From: Todiramphus chloris collaris | Taxonomy: Eukaryota; Chordata; Aves; Coraciiformes; Alcedinidae | Assembly: GCA_025345505.1 (NCBI GenBank) | Contig: JANVCC010000074.1 | Span: 123,867 to 187,866, forward strand | DNA: 64,000 nucleotides | Direction of reading: 5' to 3' | Shown: positions 53,601 through 59,600 of the stretch, piece after piece | Layout: every line of letters starts with the position of its first letter | Numbering within the stretch: the stretch's first letter is position 1 | Program-made: the position numbers and the translations under genes | The notes under the pieces: generated by a model | The model's input: the letters and a program-made list of their open reading frames with translations, nothing else | Told to the model about the DNA's origin: nothing | Databases searched by the model: none

Positions 53601-56600
53601 AAAGCAAATCAAGGAATTCTCTGGCTGCTTCCCATCGGCAGGTGGGTGTTCAGGATCCCCAGGGCAGCAGGGCTTCATCACACGTAACAGGGACTTGGGA
53701 AGACAAACATTCCTTCTTCTCTGCAGCTGTTATTGGTACGTGATATGTACTGGAATGTCTCTTTGGTCTGTTGGGATCAGCTGTCCTGGCTGCATCCCCT
53801 CCCAGCTCTTTGTGCGTCCCCATCCTGCTCACTGGTGGGGCAGGGTGAGGAGCAGAGAAGGCCTTGATGCTGCTCAGCAATAGATGAAACGTATGTGCAA
53901 CATAACAGTCATTTATTTTGTTTTAGATACCATACAGGTTCGCTGGCATTTGGAGCCTTAATTCTTGCAATTGTCCAGCTAATTAGAGTAATACTAGAGT
54001 ACTTGGATCACAAACTGAAAGGTGAGATTTATGAATCTGCTCTAGGTTATTCAGCCCTCCTTTGGTAAATTACTTCCTTGCTTTCCCAAGGTTTTTTCAT
54101 CAATAAAAGAGATTAATTCCACACTGGTTTTAGCCGTTGTAGTTTCATTTGAAGCCAGTGAAGTTGTGCTGGTTTACTCAAACTGAGTTGATGTCCCTGG
54201 GAACTTAATGCAAAGTTCATGAGGGATGTGAATCTCATCTAACTGAAAGCTTGTGAGCTAAATTTGGTTGAGAAAGAGTCCATAGCTACATGAATAGAAA
54301 TTATGTTTCTGCTTTTGTCACAATTTAGGATTTTCTTCTGAAGAGGTTTCTAAGTTCTGAAGACTGTTGATGAGTATGATGTACTCTCCTTTTTTTTTCA
54401 GGTACACAGAACTCCTTCACTAGATTTCTACTCTGCTGCCTCAAATGCTGTTTCTGGTGTTTGGAAAAATTCTTAAAATTTATAAACAGAAATGCCTACA
54501 TCATGGTATGTGCTGTCTCTGCATGTGGTCTCCCCTATCTGGGCCACTAAAATACCTTAGTCACTTCTTGTTGGCCAACAGCCAGGAGTACTAGAATCTG
54601 ATGAATAAATAATGGATTTATGAGAGTTTTCAGGAAATGCATGTGGTCCTACCATGAAAAAAGTAAGATTTTTTTTTTTTTTCTTCTTCTAAACTCCGTG
54701 CCTTTTCATACCTGGCCTTTTCCATCCCACTCACTCCCCAAAGTAAGTGGGGAGGGATGGCACAACTGGTTAACTCCCCCTCTGATTCAGCAATTGAAAT
54801 CCTGATTTCAACAGGAATATTAGCTAGTTCCATACTGCATGTTGATGACACTTCTCTCTGAAGGCAGTGTTTGAATATAGAGGTTAGAAGGCAGGTGGTA
54901 TCTGCATTTCTTCCTGGAAGTTAACATTACAAATTCTACTAGCAGCAGCAATGATATGTCTCTAAAATAGCCCTTCATAGCTTTCAGAAGAGAAATTCCA
55001 GATTCTCACCTAAATAAACATGCACAGATTTCAGCCTAGGATATTCTGACTTGAAGCAATTTCAGTGGTTGAATGGTACAGTCATGGACTTCTTGTATCA
55101 AACGAGGTGGCTGTAATCAGTCCATTATAACCCATATTAATGCAATTGATGTTTCAAATCAATGCCATCTTGAAGAGGAAGTGTTATTTTTGACTATCTT
55201 GTTTACAGTTGGTAAACAGACTGCACTAAGAGCTCTTCTAGTATATCTTACCCTTGTGGACACTATTCCAGGAAGAAGAAATTATTTTGTTCCTGAGTAA
55301 CTTTAGCTGCTTTACTTTATGCCAATGTAAATCCACTGACTTTGATTCTGGCATTGCTGATTTCTTCTTGAGAGCAGTATCAGATCCAAGGGGTCAACTC
55401 ACTTCTGCTCTGCATGTTTCTGTTCCTTTCCACTGGCTATAAATCGAGTGTAGGTAACTAGCAAGATGAGAAGAATCCCGCAACAAGTACATTATTTGCT
55501 CTACTTGGCAAACTAAGTACTGAGTCTACTGCCTTCAAGATCACAAAGGTGACATGCTAATGACCAGGTGGTGTGAAGGGGAAAGATGGGTGAAACTGGA
55601 GAAAGGCATTGAGAGGTAGCAGGTGACTGGGAGAAGTGCTTTACATTCATCTGAGTTTCGAGGCTACGTATTGGAGCAAGCTATTTATTACATGCAGTAA
55701 GATTCTGGCATACAAGGAGGTATCCTAATTATTTAAAGTACTTAACAGCTACTATTATTTTGCAGATTGCCATATATGGAAAAAACTTCTGCACCTCAGC
55801 AAAGGAAGCATTCTTTTTGCTCATGCGGAATGTGGTGAGGTAAGGGGCCATCTCCCAGTCCTTGGAAATGTCAGGATTTCCTGTTATTGCACTCTGAAGA
55901 CACTTCCTTCCTCTCTCATATGTCCTCCAAATATTATTGTAAGCCACTTCTGTCCTCAGACATGGCTCTCACTTCTAACACTCAGTGTGTAGCAGCAGGC
56001 TGTCCAGCACAGTAACCTGTGCAAAGGTGACATAACCTACAGTTTTGTTGTGATTGCTCTTTTAAATTCACAAGCAGCCAACAGGATGTAATAGTGCCTC
56101 CAAGGAACCAATGGAGCCCCTGAGAAGTGTTCTACAGATATACGGGAATGGGGTGCTCATCATCTGCTGTGTGTGTGTTTCTTGAGCTTTGGTCCACTCA
56201 GTGGACCACTCCTTTTCTGTGAAAAGGAAAGCAGAAAGACCTCAGTCTTCAGATTCATCTAGAAAGCTTATGGGGTATCAGAGAGCAATAATAAAGAAGA
56301 GAGGGTACTTTGCTTTCAGAGCCAGTATCTTTAACATAACCAGATCTCCCCTGGTGCTGGGAACTCCCTTGTCTCTTTTCCCCACTACAAAGGCTGCTGC
56401 TAAACTCCCTGTTCTCATCAGTACTTTTCTTCATTGCTCCTGGCTCTTCCTGTACTACTGTGAGATCAAAAAATAATGGGAGAATAACTTAGGAGCAGGC
56501 CATGATGATGCAACAGCAGACAATCTAGTTACCAAGCAAAAGACAGAGTAAAACTGGTTATGTTGTTTGACTTATTAAGTGAAGGACTGGGAGGAAGAGA

Positions 56601-59600
56601 GGAATTGAGAGGGAGGCTGAAAGCGGTAAATGGAAATGATGCTTAAGAAAAAAGAGAAAGGATTGGAGGTGGGAGAGTGGAGTGTATTCATTCTGCAGTG
56701 GTGTCCAACCATACAATGCCTGTGCAGTAGGAAAGAGGAGCTGCCTTCATTTCCTTCCAGAACAGCACCTCACTGTCTTAATCAGTAAGAGCAATAGCTA
56801 AAAGCCAGGCACATCACTTTATTGCTTTCAATGGAGATTTTTTTTATCTTGTGTATTTTGCCAATTATGAGTTCTGACAGGTTAATGATGATTTGTCTTT
56901 AATATTTCTTATCACTTATCTTTCATGGTTGTCAGTGCTGTATATTGTCAGTACATAGCCTTCAGCACTGTCAAGAGGCAGGTAATACAAAGCTCATTTT
57001 CTATTCCATTATTTACCTGCAGTTTCTGATAAGCCAGGCTGGCAGGATTTTGAGGAGAAACTCCCTGCTGTTCCTTTCAATGAGGGCTGCAGATTTACTG
57101 TCAATTTTTCTGTCTTACCTTCATCTATTCCTCTGCGATTGTCTCCCTGCTTTGAGGACTCCTGCCTTCAGTGTTGCACCATGGTATCTCTCAGTATGCT
57201 TAGCATGTTAAGGGGTCATGAAATTTGTCCAGACAGGACCAAATGAGAACTACTACTACTACCAGGAATCGACACAAACATTGCTTTTTGTTTTGATGTG
57301 TACTTCTGGGTTGTCTTATCTGTGACCCTAGAAGAAAGGCTGATATAAAAATATTCTGATGTTTTGATTTATTTTTTAAGGAGCAAGAACAATAAACAGT
57401 CTTCAAGTGCTGTAGTATTGTTGCTTCACTAAGGTCGAACTGAACAAGAGGCTCGGTGCTTTTTTTGCCTCACTAGGCTGTAACAAAGCCCATCTCAGTG
57501 CTGCGTTTCTGCATTGCTCTACTGTCAGCTTGCAAAACCAGCAGAAGACAGCTTCTTGGTCATGTTTTATCAGTTATCCGTAGATGTAAGGAGAAGGAAT
57601 GCAAATGTCTGGTGTGTGATGATTATGTATCATTTGTCCTTTGCTGAACAGAGTTGCAGTTCTGGACAAGGTTACAGACTTTCTTTTATTCCTGGGGAAA
57701 ATTCTCGTTGCTGGTGGTGTAGGTAAGCTTTAACTGATTTCTTTCCAAATGGTCTGTTCTATTTTCTGGTGCCTACAAGTATTCCTGCCATATTAATATA
57801 TGCTTAATTAACACTGGGGGTTCTCATTGCTCTGGCTATTCAGGAAGCTGTTCCTGTGTTTCTAGGATTTGGAAGATTGAAAGAAAATATTTTTTTCATC
57901 TTTTTTTTTTCTCCTCTGCACTCCCCAGTGTGTTGCTGAAAGCATCTTTTCCATAATTACTTCTACTACTCTTACATGTGTTGCAAGGATTTCTGCAGTC
58001 AAAGCATTATAGCTGGATCAAACCAAATTCACATCCAAAATGTCGCCTACAAAAGCTGAATAAAATTTCAAATGAGACTGACCTGGTAGCAGACAGCATG
58101 TGTACGAGAGGTGGTGGGGTAGTTCTGCAGGAGGTGGGCCTGTTCTGCAGCAGATGGGCCTGCAGCTCTGCTGTATTCAACCACATTATAGATATAAGTT
58201 CTAGAAGAAGAAATAGAATGTTTCTAACATCCTTATAGGATTTTCTTAGTTATCAGTAAATATTAAAATACATTATTTGTGTTTTTCTGTGGTAGAGAAG
58301 TGAATTTTTTTTAAAATATTTTTTTTAAATGAAACATTTTCAGAGATTCAAATTGGCACTATTCCTGTATTTTTTTTCTAAATTGTCACAGCAGTTTCAA
58401 AACATTATTTTACAAATAACTGTGTTTTGTATTTGGTATACTTTAACAGATTACTACTGAATTATATTTTAACCAAATGTTGAAAATTAATACTAAGAAA
58501 AGGTCTAAAATACTTTGTCATAACCTTAGAATGACTTTCAGACTGGGGTACCAAATTTGATTAGAAATGTATTCTCTGAAATAAGTAAACTGTGAAATAC
58601 TGAAATGAATTCATGTCTTCATCCTCTTTGAGAATAAATTCTTTGGGCGATTTCTGCTGTAGATGTCTTGGTTTGTTCTAAACTTACTGTTGTGCTTATT
58701 AATAGCACTGCGATTTCACCTTTTAATCTGAAATAGTTAAGTATTTATTCAAGTAACAAAATTAAAGCAGCAGAATTTTTCTCTTTTTCTGTTTTAGAAA
58801 AGATGCCGCCAATAGAGTTTGTTATCCTGTGTCATTGCCTTGTTTATTGTTATTTATTAATTTTACTATTAAATTCAGTAGAATGATAAAATAAAGGAAT
58901 TAATTAAAGTCTTTCTGGTCCCATGAATATCTTTATGGTAATTGATTCATTTACATATCTCCTCTGTCAGAATACAAATCCAGAAGATAATTAGTATTGA
59001 GGAATTTATTGTTTACAAACTTACTTAAACTAAGCTTGGATCTGTTGTCTGTTTTGTCTGTTCCATTCCTTAGGTGTTGGGAAATCAGAGTTAGCATAGG
59101 AATCACTAATCTGTGCTTCTTGCAGGTGTTCTTGCATTCTTCTTCTTCACACAGAGAATACCAGTCTTTGCACAGGAAGCACCGACGTTAAATTACTACT
59201 GGGTACCGTTGTTGGTAAGGCAATCACCTAATCTCCCGAACACTGAGGACAGTTTGAGGTGCTCAGAGTACTCAGGGCCTGGTCTGGTAACAGCTCCCAT
59301 TGTCATCCCTTTGGTAGCAGACTATCCACTGAAGTGAGAATGATCTGTAGCACCCTGGTCTTCTGGACCCTTCAGGCAGAACTGGCACTGCAGTGACTGA
59401 ACCTTCAGAAAAATTTAAGTTTTGCATCTGCTTTGCTCAGACTTCCCAGACAGCAAAGGCTGGTGGTGAAGCACCAATGACAGTGTGGCTTCTGGTGGAA
59501 GGGATTTGTGATGCATCTCGTAGTCTTAAAGGAGTTAAGAATATTCTTGGCATGCATTCTCTTTGGGGATTGAAATGGCTCCAATTTGGCAGCTGGAAAG

